Source of the DNA: Phycisphaerales bacterium | Lineage (GTDB): Bacteria; Planctomycetota; Phycisphaerae; Tepidisphaerales; Tepidisphaeraceae | Assembly: GCA_028288775.1 (NCBI GenBank) | Contig: JAQGHP010000183.1 | Location: forward strand, 1-37,251 | DNA length: 37,251 nucleotides | Direction: 5' to 3' | In this document: positions 1-8,137 of the stretch, piece by piece | Layout: each line of letters starts with the position of its first letter | How positions within the stretch are numbered: the first letter of the stretch is position 1 | Notes under the pieces: model-generated | What the model was told of the DNA's origin: nothing | What the model saw: only the letters and a program-made list of their open reading frames with translations | Databases searched by the model: none | Program-made: the position numbers and the translations under genes

Positions 1-1146
1 TGGGGGCCGCCCTCGCCGCGGGCGGCGATGGTCGGGTTCACGGGGCTCTTCCTCGTGCCCGGGCGCTTCGCCGAGGCGCGGGCGCTGCTGCTTTCGATGG
101 CAGCGCAGGAGCAGCGCGGACTGATGCCCGCGGTGTTGCCCGAGGACGGTTCGCCGCCGGGGTATCACGGGGCGGACGTGGCGCTCTGGTTCGTGCAGGC
201 GGTGTGGGAATATTTCCGGTACACCTCCGACGTCGCCACGCTCCGCCGGCATCTTTTGGACGTCGTGCTGAAGATCATCGACCGCTACCGCGGCGGGACG
301 GCCCTGGGAATCGGCACGGACAGCGAAGGCCTGCTGCTCACCCGCGCCCCGGGCATCGCGACGACGTGGATGGACGCGAAGGTGGGCGACTGGGTCCTCA
401 CGCCCCGGCAGGGCAGGCCCGTGGAGATTAACGCGCTCTGGTACAACGCCGCGTGCTGCGCCGCCGAGCTTTCCGAGCGCTACGGCTCGCACGACCGCGC
501 CGCCGAGCTTGCAAGCTTCGCCCGCGGCGTGAAGGACGCTTTCAACCGCCGATTCTGGAACGAATCGCTGGGCTGCTGCTACGACGTGGTGGAAAACCTG
601 GGAATGGACCCAAGCGTGCGGCCCAATCAGTTGCTGGCGGTGACGCTTCCGTTCGCGGCGTTGTCGCTGGAGCGCCACGCAAGGCTGCTAAACAAGGTGC
701 GCGACGAACTGCTCACGCCCGTGGGCGTGCGAACACTTTCCCCACGGGAATCGGCATACGTGGGCCGGTACGAGGGGAACGTGGTCTCGCGCGACCGCGC
801 ACAGAACGGCGGCTCGGCGCAGCCCTGGCTGCTGGGGCCGTACGTCTCTGCCGTGCTGCGCGTCCGAGGCCGCGGCGAGCCCGCCCGTGCAGAAGCCCTC
901 GCGGCGTTGGAAGGGTGCTTCGCGTACCTCCTCGACGAAGGCCAGGGCCAGCTCTGCGAGCTGTTTGACGGTGACGCCCCGCACCGCCCCGGCGGCGCGA
1001 CCGCCTGCGCCGCCGCGGTGGGACAAATCCTCCGCGCCTACACCGAGGACGTCCTGGGCCTGGGCCCCGCCGCCCCGGCCCCCAGCGGGATCGGCATTCT
1101 TGATCTGGGAATTCTGGAATCGCCGAAGGTGAAGAACCCTGCGTGA
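1..1146 (+). CDS. Glycogen debranching enzyme, C-terminal part (5' truncated by window edge)
   Basis: The reading frame is open to base 1, so the N-terminus lies outside the window. The visible part is the (alpha/alpha)6-barrel catalytic region of a bacterial amylo-alpha-1,6-glucosidase (GDE_C family), which removes alpha-1,6 branch glucose from glycogen in the cytoplasm. Recognisable blocks are TTWMDAKVGDWVLTPR at about 360-410, PVEINALWYNA at about 418-452, RPNQLLAVTLPF at about 620-655, and GVRTLSPRESAYVGRYEG at about 724-777. Two other blocks look unusual. The first in-frame residues do not give the expected WGRDTM block, and the block normally resembling AYHQGTVWPWL reads AQNGGSAQPWL. 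These may be real divergence or, for the first, a contig-edge error. No terminator is evident after the stop. The family call is firm; activity is less certain. Confidence 0.85.
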   Translation, partial: WGPPSPRAAMVGFTGLFLVPGRFAEARALLLSMAAQEQRGLMPAVLPEDGSPPGYHGADVALWFVQAVWEYFRYTSDVATLRRHLLDVVLKIIDRYRGGTALGIGTDSEGLLLTRAPGIATTWMDAKVGDWVLTPRQGRPVEINALWYNAACCAAELSERYGSHDRAAELASFARGVKDAFNRRFWNESLGCCYDVVENLGMDPSVRPNQLLAVTLPFAALSLERHARLLNKVRDELLTPVGVRTLSPRESAYVGRYEGNVVSRDRAQNGGSAQPWLLGPYVSAVLRVRGRGEPARAEALAALEGCFAYLLDEGQGQLCELFDGDAPHRPGGATACAAAVGQILRAYTEDVLGLGPAAPAPSGIGILDLGILESPKVKNPA

Positions 1147-1245
1147 GCGGCATCTGCCCGGAATACGGGATTGGCGCCGGAAGGTTAGCGTGAAACACGG
1201 CGTATTTGCCAACGCTGCAGTGGCGTCGCCGGTGCCATGAGCGTC

Positions 1246-1797
1246 TCAATTCGGTGCCGTACCACATTCGGGACATCGAACGGGGGTGGCGCGCAAGTCG
1301 TAGCCGCACACGATGCAGGCGCCCTTTGAAATGAGGCGCCGCCGTCGGGTGAATCGCGCCGCCGCGATAAGAGGGAGCGTCGCCAAGAGTGTCGCCGGCG
1401 GCCAAAAGGGGAGGATGACGCCCCAACTATTAACAACTCCGGACCGGGGATCGACAAAGAGCATGGCGCGCAGGCCTGTGACGTTGCCGCCAACGTCCCC
1501 GTATGGTGGAAAATCGAACGCGTGATCGAATCGCCATCGTGTGGGGGCGTCGTCCTTGTCAGCTGCGGTCACAGGGTCCAGCCACGGTCGAAACCGGATC
1601 CACCCAACGGACCAGTGCCCGCCGGCCGATCGAATTCGGAAGATCCGTCTGGGATCGTCGCCATTGAAAACCTTGGCAGGTTCACGTGGAACCTGCCACC
1701 ACTCGAGCTCATTCCAAACCCAGTAACTACGCGCCCATAGCGGCACGATTGCAACGCACAGCAGCAATGAGAGGGTGGTAAACGGGCGACGGATCAT
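1246..1797 (-). CDS. Small membrane protein with C-terminal CGYDLRATP zinc ribbon (cassette gene 4)
   Basis: A 183-residue protein. I start it at the ATG at 1797, which overlaps the upstream gene's TGA as ATGA and has AAGGGG a few bases upstream. An earlier in-frame start at 1833 only reads the neighbour's conserved 3' end in another frame. The N-terminus MIRRPFTTLSLLLCV...LWARSY is a membrane anchor. A loop of about 90 residues follows, then a second hydrophobic stretch (VILPFWPPATLLATLPL), then a basic linker and a C-x2-C-x10-C-x2-C ribbon (CIVCGYDLRATP..CPEC). It shares this layout with the two preceding genes, so it looks like a product of tandem duplication. It is the last gene of the cluster, and no hairpin terminator is obvious. 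The function is unknown. The ribbon probably binds zinc in the cytoplasm, with the loop outside; this topology is inferred. Confidence 0.75.
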   Translation of the reverse strand: MIRRPFTTLSLLLCVAIVPLWARSYWVWNELEWWQVPREPAKVFNGDDPRRIFRIRSAGGHWSVGWIRFRPWLDPVTAADKDDAPTRWRFDHAFDFPPYGDVGGNVTGLRAMLFVDPRSGVVNSWGVILPFWPPATLLATLPLIAAARFTRRRRLISKGACIVCGYDLRATPVRCPECGTAPN

Positions 1798-2402
1798 CCA
1801 TTCCCCTTGAGCACGGCACGAGTCGTCCCACATTCAGGGCATTGGTCTGGAGTTGCTCGGAGGTCGTAGCCGCAGGCCGGGCAACGGCCCGACCTCGTGC
1901 GGCGGGCACGAGCCCGCGACTTCAGCCGTTCCCACCACAGCGGGCCGGCGGCCACCATCAAGAGCAGCCAGAACGGTATCGAGATCATACCGGCCGAACG
2001 CGATCGCCAATTATATCGATAGAGCGAAGGCCGTAGCGAACCCCATCCCCACGTCGGATCCGCCTCGAACGCGATCTGTTCCGAGACAAGTCGGCAACCC
2101 TCGGGGCATTTCCTCATCCGCTCAACAAAGGCCTCCTGGGCGGGGTTCGGGTGTGTCGTGTCATCATCCCGTGTCGCACGACCGTCCATAAGCAGGACAT
2201 CGACGAACGAATCCCTGGGGTAGCCGGGGTCGTGGAACCAGATCAGGAATGCACGGCCGCGCCAAACGTGTAGCTGCATGCCGTTGCCCTGAAGCCACGC
2301 CGGCCACCAATCGTTTGAGATATAGCTCCGCGCCCACATGGCCACTGTCACCAGACAGAGCACCGACGACAATATGGCGGCGATGGAAAAACGGCGTATC
2401 AT
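1794..2402 (-). CDS. Small membrane protein with C-terminal CGYDLRATP zinc ribbon (cassette gene 3)
   Basis: A 202-residue protein beginning MIRRFSIAAILSSVL, with a first membrane segment ending in WARSY. A loop of about 110 residues follows, then a second hydrophobic segment (ISIPFWLLLMVAAGPLWW), an Arg-rich linker, and a full ribbon CPACGYDLRATPDQCPEC. Its ATG overlaps the TGA of the upstream gene in an ATGA tetranucleotide (2399-2402), and its own stop overlaps the next start in the same way (1794-1797). This suggests translational coupling. The C-terminal codons (LKGNG) closely match those of the first cassette gene (LKGNE) at DNA level, which supports duplication of the whole unit. No enzymatic motif is seen and the function is unknown. 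Confidence 0.78.
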   Translation of the reverse strand: MIRRFSIAAILSSVLCLVTVAMWARSYISNDWWPAWLQGNGMQLHVWRGRAFLIWFHDPGYPRDSFVDVLLMDGRATRDDDTTHPNPAQEAFVERMRKCPEGCRLVSEQIAFEADPTWGWGSLRPSLYRYNWRSRSAGMISIPFWLLLMVAAGPLWWERLKSRARARRTRSGRCPACGYDLRATPDQCPECGTTRAVLKGNG

Positions 2403-3196
2403 ACCTTTGCTTCAGTAGTGCCCACGCCCGTCCCGCATTCGGGGCAGCGGTCGGGTGTCGCTCTGACGTCATAGCCGCAGAATGAGCACAGGCCCCGGCG
2501 GCGTCTCGACGCACAGCGCACTTGGCCTGCAAGCCACGACAGGGGAAGGACAGTCGATGCCGGAACAAACCAGGAGTAAGGCAGTGAAATGACCGCCGTG
2601 TCCAATTTCGCATGCCACTGGTCTCGGATGCGCCGAAGTTGGGCCGGGTCAAAGTCCACGGGGGCCAATCCATAGTCATAATTCGGGTGGTGCAAGGCCG
2701 CGGTCAGCCCGTTGAAAGCGACCTGCGTTCCTTCCGCATTCATGATGCGGTCGCACGTCCGCGTTCCGCGTTGGGGTGTCAGCAGGATATGGGCGGCGGC
2801 GAATTTGGTCGGGTCGTCCAAGGCGTGTAATAGGGGGCGTCGGGCAGCGTCACCGAGCTTGAGGAGATTCGCCGCGGGGGTTTCGTTCGGGACCCGCAGC
2901 GTGACCGAAACGAACTTGTGGCCGTCGGATACGAAGTATTCTTCCGCCCGATCCCAGCGGATGTCCCGATTGTGAAGATGATTGACCAATTCCCACGCCT
3001 GCTTCTCTGAAGCGACCGACGAGGGCGGTGCGAGGACTCGCAGTCTCCCGGCAGACGACTGGATCGTAATCCGCGCCCGTTCGGTGCTGAACACCGTCGC
3101 GTCATTGCGATAGTAACTGCGTACCCACAGCACGCTTGTCGCCACGCACAGCAGCAATGAAAGCACGGACAGGACAGTGAAAAAGCGTCGTGTCAT
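2399..3196 (-). CDS. Membrane protein with C-terminal CGYDVRATP zinc ribbon (cassette gene 2)
   Basis: 265 residues from the ATG at 3196, which forms an ATGA overlap with the preceding stop and is preceded by AAGGGG. The longer frame to 3232 reads back into the neighbour and is unlikely. The N-terminus MTRRFFTVLSVLSLLLCV...LWVRSYY is a membrane anchor of the same type as its two downstream paralogues. The central region of about 170 residues is the longest of the set and has no motif I recognise. It is followed by a hydrophobic stretch (VISLPYSWFVPASTVLPLSW) and a ribbon CSFCGYDVRATPDRCPEC. It is co-directional with and coupled to its neighbours. The fold is inferred from the cysteine spacing and the function is unknown. 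Confidence 0.78.
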   Translation of the reverse strand: MTRRFFTVLSVLSLLLCVATSVLWVRSYYRNDATVFSTERARITIQSSAGRLRVLAPPSSVASEKQAWELVNHLHNRDIRWDRAEEYFVSDGHKFVSVTLRVPNETPAANLLKLGDAARRPLLHALDDPTKFAAAHILLTPQRGTRTCDRIMNAEGTQVAFNGLTAALHHPNYDYGLAPVDFDPAQLRRIRDQWHAKLDTAVISLPYSWFVPASTVLPLSWLAGQVRCASRRRRGLCSFCGYDVRATPDRCPECGTGVGTTEAKV

Positions 3197-3558
3197 TCGT
3201 TCCCCTTGAGCGCAGCACGAATCGTACCGCATTCAGGGCGCCGCTCCGGCGTGGCGCGGAGGTCGTAGCCGCAGGCGCGGCAGAGACCTTTACTTTGGCG
3301 CTTCGCATCCTTCTCTGCGCGGAGGGCGGTCGGAAACCAAAAGAGGATCATCAGGATCGCGGCGAAGATCAGTGCGTTGTCGAGCGTTGTATCGGGTTGG
3401 ACAAACCGCTCGGCGACGAACGCGATACAAAAGAGGATGGCCGCAGTGCCCGCAACCGGACAATTGGCGTGGGCGGCAAAAAGGCTTTTGGCCAAGCGCC
3501 GGAGCATGCCCGGCATGATACCACTTTGACCTGTGCCGACGGCAGGCTCACCGCACAT
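3193..3558 (-). CDS. Short membrane protein with degenerate zinc ribbon (cassette gene 1)
   Basis: 121 residues if the ATG at 3558 is used, which overlaps the POTRA gene's stop by 11 bases. The ATG at 3516 is an alternative, giving 107 residues; neither has a strong ribosome binding site. Two hydrophobic stretches lie around residues 32-48 and 62-76, followed by a charged linker. The ribbon reads CRACGYDLRATPERRPEC, so the third cysteine position is arginine (codon CGC, one base from TGC). The ribbon therefore keeps three of four cysteines and may not bind zinc normally. Its 3' end overlaps the next gene by ATGA. It lacks the MxRR...RSY anchor of the other three, so it is a more distant or shortened relative. 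The function is unknown. Confidence 0.65.
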   Translation of the reverse strand: MCGEPAVGTGQSGIMPGMLRRLAKSLFAAHANCPVAGTAAILFCIAFVAERFVQPDTTLDNALIFAAILMILFWFPTALRAEKDAKRQSKGLCRACGYDLRATPERRPECGTIRAALKGNE

Positions 3559-5968
3559 CGTTGGGGGGGGCCAGTTGGCGAAGAGCGGCTTCCAGGGAGT
3601 CCCTGAAAGTCGGCGTCCACAGTTGCTCCAAGGCCGACGGAAGGGCCTTTTCCATCGGCTCGTCCGGATGATCGTGGAGGGCGGCTGCCAATTGGCGCAG
3701 AGCCTTTGCGCGGTCCGGGGGCATCACATCGGCGAGCGCATCGACGTCCCCCTGCGGGAGACCCCGCAGTTTTTCGGCTGCGTTGCGGATTATCTGGGCG
3801 GCCACGCTGTCCCCTTCCACCAGCGCGGTCACGTCCTTTTTGAACTCGACGGCGTCGAGATGCCTGAGGCCCCGCTCGGCAATGCGGGGGCTCACAGCAG
3901 GGTTCACGGCGTGTGCAAACTGCCCGATCATCAGATAGCCCAGGGGACCGATTCGGCTGGAATCGAAAACTCGACTCATTTCCAAATCGAGTGTCTTCCT
4001 CTGGTTCGCTGCGACGAAAAGCGACTGGCGGACCAGCACCCCGGGCCAGGAATCCCGGTCGAACAGTCCGTCGAGGTAAGGCAGGATTAATTTCACAAAC
4101 GCGAAGGCGGTGTTCCCGGTATCGGGTCCGGCGCCGTCAACGGGGATGTAGAAGTCGGAGTCCGTCGCGACGTCCGTCGGGAACAGCCGCTGTGCGGGCG
4201 CAAAGACCTCGGGCGGAAGAAGCCTGGCGAGAACGGCGGCGGCGCGAGCTTTCTTGTCCATATCAATCGTTTGTCTAGCCCAGAAATTCTTCACCACCTG
4301 TTCGACGATAAAGGAAATCGTCGAACCGGCGGGCTGCGCGCGGTCAAAACCGTTGGCCGCCCGTTTTTCCATCGCGGCAATCTCATCGGCCATCGCGCCG
4401 CGGCGGGCGCTGATCTCGTACGAGATGCCCTCGCGCATGGACTTGCACTCCAGGAGTCGGCCCGTTGCCACTTCGCAGCGCACGTGCGTGCCGCGACCGG
4501 TGACGGTCAATATTCCGTCGTGAATTTCGTATTTGAGATCCGGCGCGTGCGCGATCGAGAGGAAGGAGGCGGGGGCAAGGGTGACGTGCGCGGGCACGCC
4601 GCCTCTCGAGGGATCGATTCCCGCGCCGACGTTGAAGCTCCACTTCACTTTCCCGTCAGGCTCGATGGCGGGTACGTAGTTCAGGTCGACATATACTCCC
4701 AACGATTTGGCGATCGTGGCACTCTGTTTATTGCCGTCCGACAACGCGTATAGTCCACCAAAGTCTTCGGTCAGGGCGGCACCGTATTCAAACGTCGGCG
4801 GGCGTGGCGGGTCGGCGCGTCCGGCGGCGGGAGCCGGGCCGACCGAAGCACTGACTCGTAGCGCCATACCTTTAGGCCCAAGCGCGCCGTGCAGGCGCAG
4901 GTCGCCGCGGGCAGGGTCCTGGATCGAGAATTCCAAATCCTCCCCCGCTGCCAGCCGTCCCAGCAGCCACTGGTTTAGCTTGAGGGCCGCCTGCTCGACC
5001 GGGCTGAACGCCTCCGTCAACAACGGCGCTTCGGGAGTTTCCTCGAGATCGATGGCGAGCGCAAACTTTGACCGATCGTCGGCCGAAGGGGTGGCCGTCA
5101 GGAGGTGCTTCTTAAAACGCGCCGAGTCCCAGAGACGCCATTGAATCTCCTGGAGTCGGTCCAGGCTGATCTCCTGTCCCTTCTCGATTCCCAGGAACTT
5201 GAGCACGTCTTCGGGCCGGTTCCTTGTCAGCCCTTTTACCGTCACTTCGTTGAGCGTTCCGGGCGGTCCCGCGTCTGCGATCGTGACATGGAGCACCGCA
5301 GCGTCTTGTTCAATTTCCACTTTTGCGTCAAAGTTGGCTATGAAGAACCCAAGTTCGCCCAGGGCCTCTCGGGCGTAATCTTCCGCCAATTGCCCGCTTA
5401 CCGGATCGAATCGCGCGACCTCGCCTTTTTCCCATGGGGCCAAAAATTTGCCGCGCTCCACCCGCATTTCCACCTGAAGCGGACCCCCCTTGGGCCCCGA
5501 GCGTGAAAAGCTCTCGGCTGGGCCGGGGCGCGTTAGTTTCGCGATGATCTTTTCGGCCAGCGCCGCTTTAACGCCCGTTACATACACGGCCCCGCGGCGA
5601 TATCTGGGGCCTTCCTTGATCGATACGACGACCGTCCCATGCTCGACGTCGGCCCCGCAGGAAATCTCGACCTTGGCGAACCCGCTGGCTTCATACCCTG
5701 TGCGGACTTTCCTTCGGACCACCGCCACATAATCGCCCAGGCGGTTGGTCGGGCTCGACGCGAGCATAACGTCCCAATCGCGAACCAAAGCAGAGCGAAG
5801 CGCCTGCGGGCTGACCAGCTTGCACCCTTCGAAGATCAGGCGATCGGGCGCGCCCATCGCGCCGACTTCCCCCGACGGGAACGGCTCGACCTCCGCCGAG
5901 GCCCGGGCCGCGCTGAGCAGGCAAACGCTTAGGATGAGTACACCGAGCCGAGATGTTGAATACCCCAT
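3548..5968 (-). CDS. Secreted POTRA-repeat protein, BamA/TamA-like N-terminus without an evident beta-barrel
   Basis: 806 residues from the ATG at 5968. I chose this start because MGYSTSRLGVLILSVCLLSA followed by ARASA/EV is a clear Sec signal peptide. The frame runs upstream to 6058 without homology-like sequence. The first 320 or so residues contain about three POTRA-type repeats, for example LIFEGCKLVSPQALRSAL, RRGAVYVTGVKAALAEKI and LNEVTVKGLTRNRPEDVLK. These are periplasmic domains that in BamA/TamA bind outer-membrane proteins. The remaining 480 or so residues are not obviously barrel strands. They contain a beta-rich stretch and then helical, charged sequence, and the protein ends APPNDVR rather than with an aromatic residue. 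It is the first gene of a minus-strand cluster with the zinc-ribbon genes and diverges from gnd. The POTRA assignment is fairly confident; the role in envelope biogenesis is inferred. Confidence 0.7.
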   Translation of the reverse strand: MGYSTSRLGVLILSVCLLSAARASAEVEPFPSGEVGAMGAPDRLIFEGCKLVSPQALRSALVRDWDVMLASSPTNRLGDYVAVVRRKVRTGYEASGFAKVEISCGADVEHGTVVVSIKEGPRYRRGAVYVTGVKAALAEKIIAKLTRPGPAESFSRSGPKGGPLQVEMRVERGKFLAPWEKGEVARFDPVSGQLAEDYAREALGELGFFIANFDAKVEIEQDAAVLHVTIADAGPPGTLNEVTVKGLTRNRPEDVLKFLGIEKGQEISLDRLQEIQWRLWDSARFKKHLLTATPSADDRSKFALAIDLEETPEAPLLTEAFSPVEQAALKLNQWLLGRLAAGEDLEFSIQDPARGDLRLHGALGPKGMALRVSASVGPAPAAGRADPPRPPTFEYGAALTEDFGGLYALSDGNKQSATIAKSLGVYVDLNYVPAIEPDGKVKWSFNVGAGIDPSRGGVPAHVTLAPASFLSIAHAPDLKYEIHDGILTVTGRGTHVRCEVATGRLLECKSMREGISYEISARRGAMADEIAAMEKRAANGFDRAQPAGSTISFIVEQVVKNFWARQTIDMDKKARAAAVLARLLPPEVFAPAQRLFPTDVATDSDFYIPVDGAGPDTGNTAFAFVKLILPYLDGLFDRDSWPGVLVRQSLFVAANQRKTLDLEMSRVFDSSRIGPLGYLMIGQFAHAVNPAVSPRIAERGLRHLDAVEFKKDVTALVEGDSVAAQIIRNAAEKLRGLPQGDVDALADVMPPDRAKALRQLAAALHDHPDEPMEKALPSALEQLWTPTFRDSLEAALRQLAPPNDVR

Positions 5969-6050
5969 GTTTGCCAAGCTTACCCCGCGCTCGCACGCCG
6001 GTCCATTCATGCGGCAAGAAGAGGGAACGAGTTGCCCGACATTCGCCGCG

Positions 6051-6219
6051 ATGGGCAATATATCGTAAAGTTGCTAAAAAATGAAGATTTCTAGATAAAG
6101 TATTTGACAGCATTTAAAAACAATCGGTCCAAGAGCTTACGTGCTCTTATGGGGTGGTGTTAATTGCCCATCATTGCCCATGATTGCCCATGTTTTGGGG
6201 GGTGCCGTTTATGGGCAAT
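6051..6219. promoter_or_regulatory. Array of five ATTGCCCAT sites in the divergent POTRA/gnd spacer
   Basis: The 9-mer ATTGCCCAT occurs on the plus strand at 6163-6171, 6173-6181 and 6183-6191, exactly 10 bp apart. It occurs inverted (ATGGGCAAT) at 6051-6059 and 6211-6219. Exact helical spacing and both orientations look like binding sites for a regulator. Between them lie a TTGACA hexamer at 6104-6109 without a good -10, an A/T-rich stretch at 6060-6125, and a small perfect hairpin AAGAGC/GCTCTT at 6131-6148. The spacer runs 5969-6458. From 6220 to 6458 I see no further motif apart from GGGAAGG at 6444-6450, the ribosome binding site of gnd. The function is inferred. Confidence 0.5.
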
Positions 6220-6458
6220 CGCGCATTTTCGCGAGCCCAGTTTTGGGCACTTATGCGCGGCGGGGGTTGTCGAACGGGCTGAATCAACCCTTTGAGCCGG
6301 CGGGTTGTTTCATCCCGTTGCGGCGGCGCGGAAAAACCCGACAATCGCCCGCCTCGGGTGGCGGGATGGCGTCTTGTCCTTCTACACTCTGCGATGATCC
6401 CGTTTTTGCGGGTGGATGCGTTCTTATCAACAAGCTCTCTTTTGGGAAGGTTCATACC

Positions 6459-7898
6459 ATGGCCGGTCAAGCATTTGGCGTCATCGGGCTGGAAGTGATG
6501 GGGCGGAATCTGGCGCTTAACATCGAGCGCAACGGGTTCCCCATCGCGGTCTACAACCGCACCTATGCGAAGACCGAGCACTTCATCAACGAACTGGCCA
6601 AGGGGAAAAACGCCAAGGGCGCGAAGACCGTTCAGGAATTCGTCAATCTGCTCGAGCGGCCCCGGCGAATCCTCATCATGGTGAAGGCCGGCGGACCGGT
6701 CGATGCGGTCATTGCCGAGCTGAAGCCGTTTTTGCAGCCGGGGGATATTGTCATCGATGGCGGCAATTCGCTCTTCACCGACACCGAGCGGCGGGTGAAG
6801 GAATTGCAGGGGACGGGGATCAAGTTCTTTGGCATGGGCGTTTCGGGCGGCGAAGAAGGGGCGCTGTGGGGGCCAAGCATCATGCCAGGCGGGGATTACG
6901 AATCGTACCAGCACCTGCGGCCCGTGCTCGAAAAGATTGCGGCCAAAGCGCCCAGCGACGGCGTTCCCTGCGTCACCTACTGCGGCGACGGCGGGGCGGG
7001 GCACTTCGTCAAGATGGTCCATAACGGCATCGAGTACGGCGACATGCAGCTCATCGCCGAGGCGTACGACCTGCTCAAAAACGTTGGCGGGCTCAATAAC
7101 GCCCAGCTCGCGGACGTGTTTGGCGAGTGGAACAAGACCGAGCTCCAGAGCTTCCTCATCGAGATCACACAGAAAGTCATCAACTTCCCCGACCCGAAGA
7201 ACCCGAAGGTGCCGCTGGTCGAGCAGATCCGCGACGTGGTCGGCATGAAGGGGACCGGGACGTGGACGATCAAATCCGCGCTCGACCTGATCGTGCCCGT
7301 GCCGACGATGGCGGCGGCGGTGGACGCGCGGGAAATCTCCATGCTCAAGTCCGAGCGCGAGGAGGCGAGCAAAATCCTCGGCGGCCCGTCCCCCAAGCCC
7401 GTCGGCGGGGACCTCAAGCAATTCATCAGCGACGTGAAAGATGCACTCTACTGCTCGAAGATCTGTTCTTACGCGCAGGGCATGGCGCTGCTCGCCGCGG
7501 CCAACAAGACCAAGGACAAGGGCGGGTTTGACTTCCACATGACACTCCCCGACCTGCCGATGATCTGGCGGGCGGGGTGCATCATCCGGGCGGTCTTCCT
7601 CGAAGAGATCACCAGGGCTTTCCGCGGCAACCCGACGCTGGCGAACCTGCTGACGGACGCGAAGTTCCGCGACATGATCGCCAGCCGGCAGGACGCGTGG
7701 CGGCGGGTGGTTTCGCTGGGCATTGCCAACGGCGTCGGGCTGCCGGCCTTCAGCGCGTCGCTCGCCTATTACGACAGCTACCGCCGGGCGCGGCTCCCCG
7801 GAAACCTCATCCAGGCCCAGCGCGACTTCTTCGGCGCACATACCTACGAGCGCAACGACGCCCCGGGCACGTTCGTTCATACCGAGTGGGCGGAATAG
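6459..7898 (+). CDS. gnd: 6-phosphogluconate dehydrogenase (decarboxylating)
   Basis: 479 residues, the usual length for the family. It oxidises and decarboxylates 6-phosphogluconate to ribulose 5-phosphate with NADP+ in the oxidative pentose phosphate pathway. The start is the ATG at 6459 with GGGAAGG 8 bases upstream; the open frame back to 6141 has no homology. The Rossmann loop is at residues 7-17 (GVIGLEVMGRN). The substrate-binding block GVSGGEEGALWGPSIMPGG lies around residue 127. The catalytic lysine is K185 in HFVKMVHNGIEYGD, with the partner glutamate E192. The C-terminal block NLIQAQRDFFGAHTYER is intact. Tryptophan in GALWGPS replaces the more common lysine or arginine. The gene stands alone, downstream of the ATTGCCCAT array, and is followed by a small hairpin. 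Confidence 0.97.
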   Translation: MAGQAFGVIGLEVMGRNLALNIERNGFPIAVYNRTYAKTEHFINELAKGKNAKGAKTVQEFVNLLERPRRILIMVKAGGPVDAVIAELKPFLQPGDIVIDGGNSLFTDTERRVKELQGTGIKFFGMGVSGGEEGALWGPSIMPGGDYESYQHLRPVLEKIAAKAPSDGVPCVTYCGDGGAGHFVKMVHNGIEYGDMQLIAEAYDLLKNVGGLNNAQLADVFGEWNKTELQSFLIEITQKVINFPDPKNPKVPLVEQIRDVVGMKGTGTWTIKSALDLIVPVPTMAAAVDAREISMLKSEREEASKILGGPSPKPVGGDLKQFISDVKDALYCSKICSYAQGMALLAAANKTKDKGGFDFHMTLPDLPMIWRAGCIIRAVFLEEITRAFRGNPTLANLLTDAKFRDMIASRQDAWRRVVSLGIANGVGLPAFSASLAYYDSYRRARLPGNLIQAQRDFFGAHTYERNDAPGTFVHTEWAE

Positions 7899-7920
7899 GG
7901 GTTTCTAACCCCGCCGTTTT
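7898..7920 (+). terminator. Possible terminator after gnd
   Basis: GGGGTT-tct-AACCCC forms a perfect 6-bp stem with a 3-base loop starting at the last base of the gnd stop codon. It is followed by GCCGTTTT. The T-run is short and separated by three bases, so this is a weak intrinsic terminator at best. Confidence 0.4.
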
Positions 7921-8137
7921 GCGCTTTTTCGGGCAAACCACGGAATAAACCCGCGTGAAAGGTGAACCTATTGACAGCGCCGGCACGTTCGCCGGGGCGG
8001 CGTGGCCCGATCTGATTGTGTGGTATATTAAAGCACTGGACGTGTGGCTTGTACCAAGTTCGGGTTAGCCCATTTTGCCGGATGGCGCGTTCCATGCCGT
8101 CCGCGGGTAATCGTGGGGATTGCGGGAGCCAACATTT

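Noticed and set aside
6141..6458. In-frame N-terminal extension of gnd
   Set aside because: 106 codons without homology, crossing the ATTGCCCAT sites. The ATG at 6459 has a good ribosome binding site and the normal N-terminus.
6171..7880. Long open frame on the minus strand opposite gnd (569 codons)
   Set aside because: It is the complement of a highly conserved enzyme in a high-GC genome. Its translation is Arg/His/Asp-rich without recognisable motifs.
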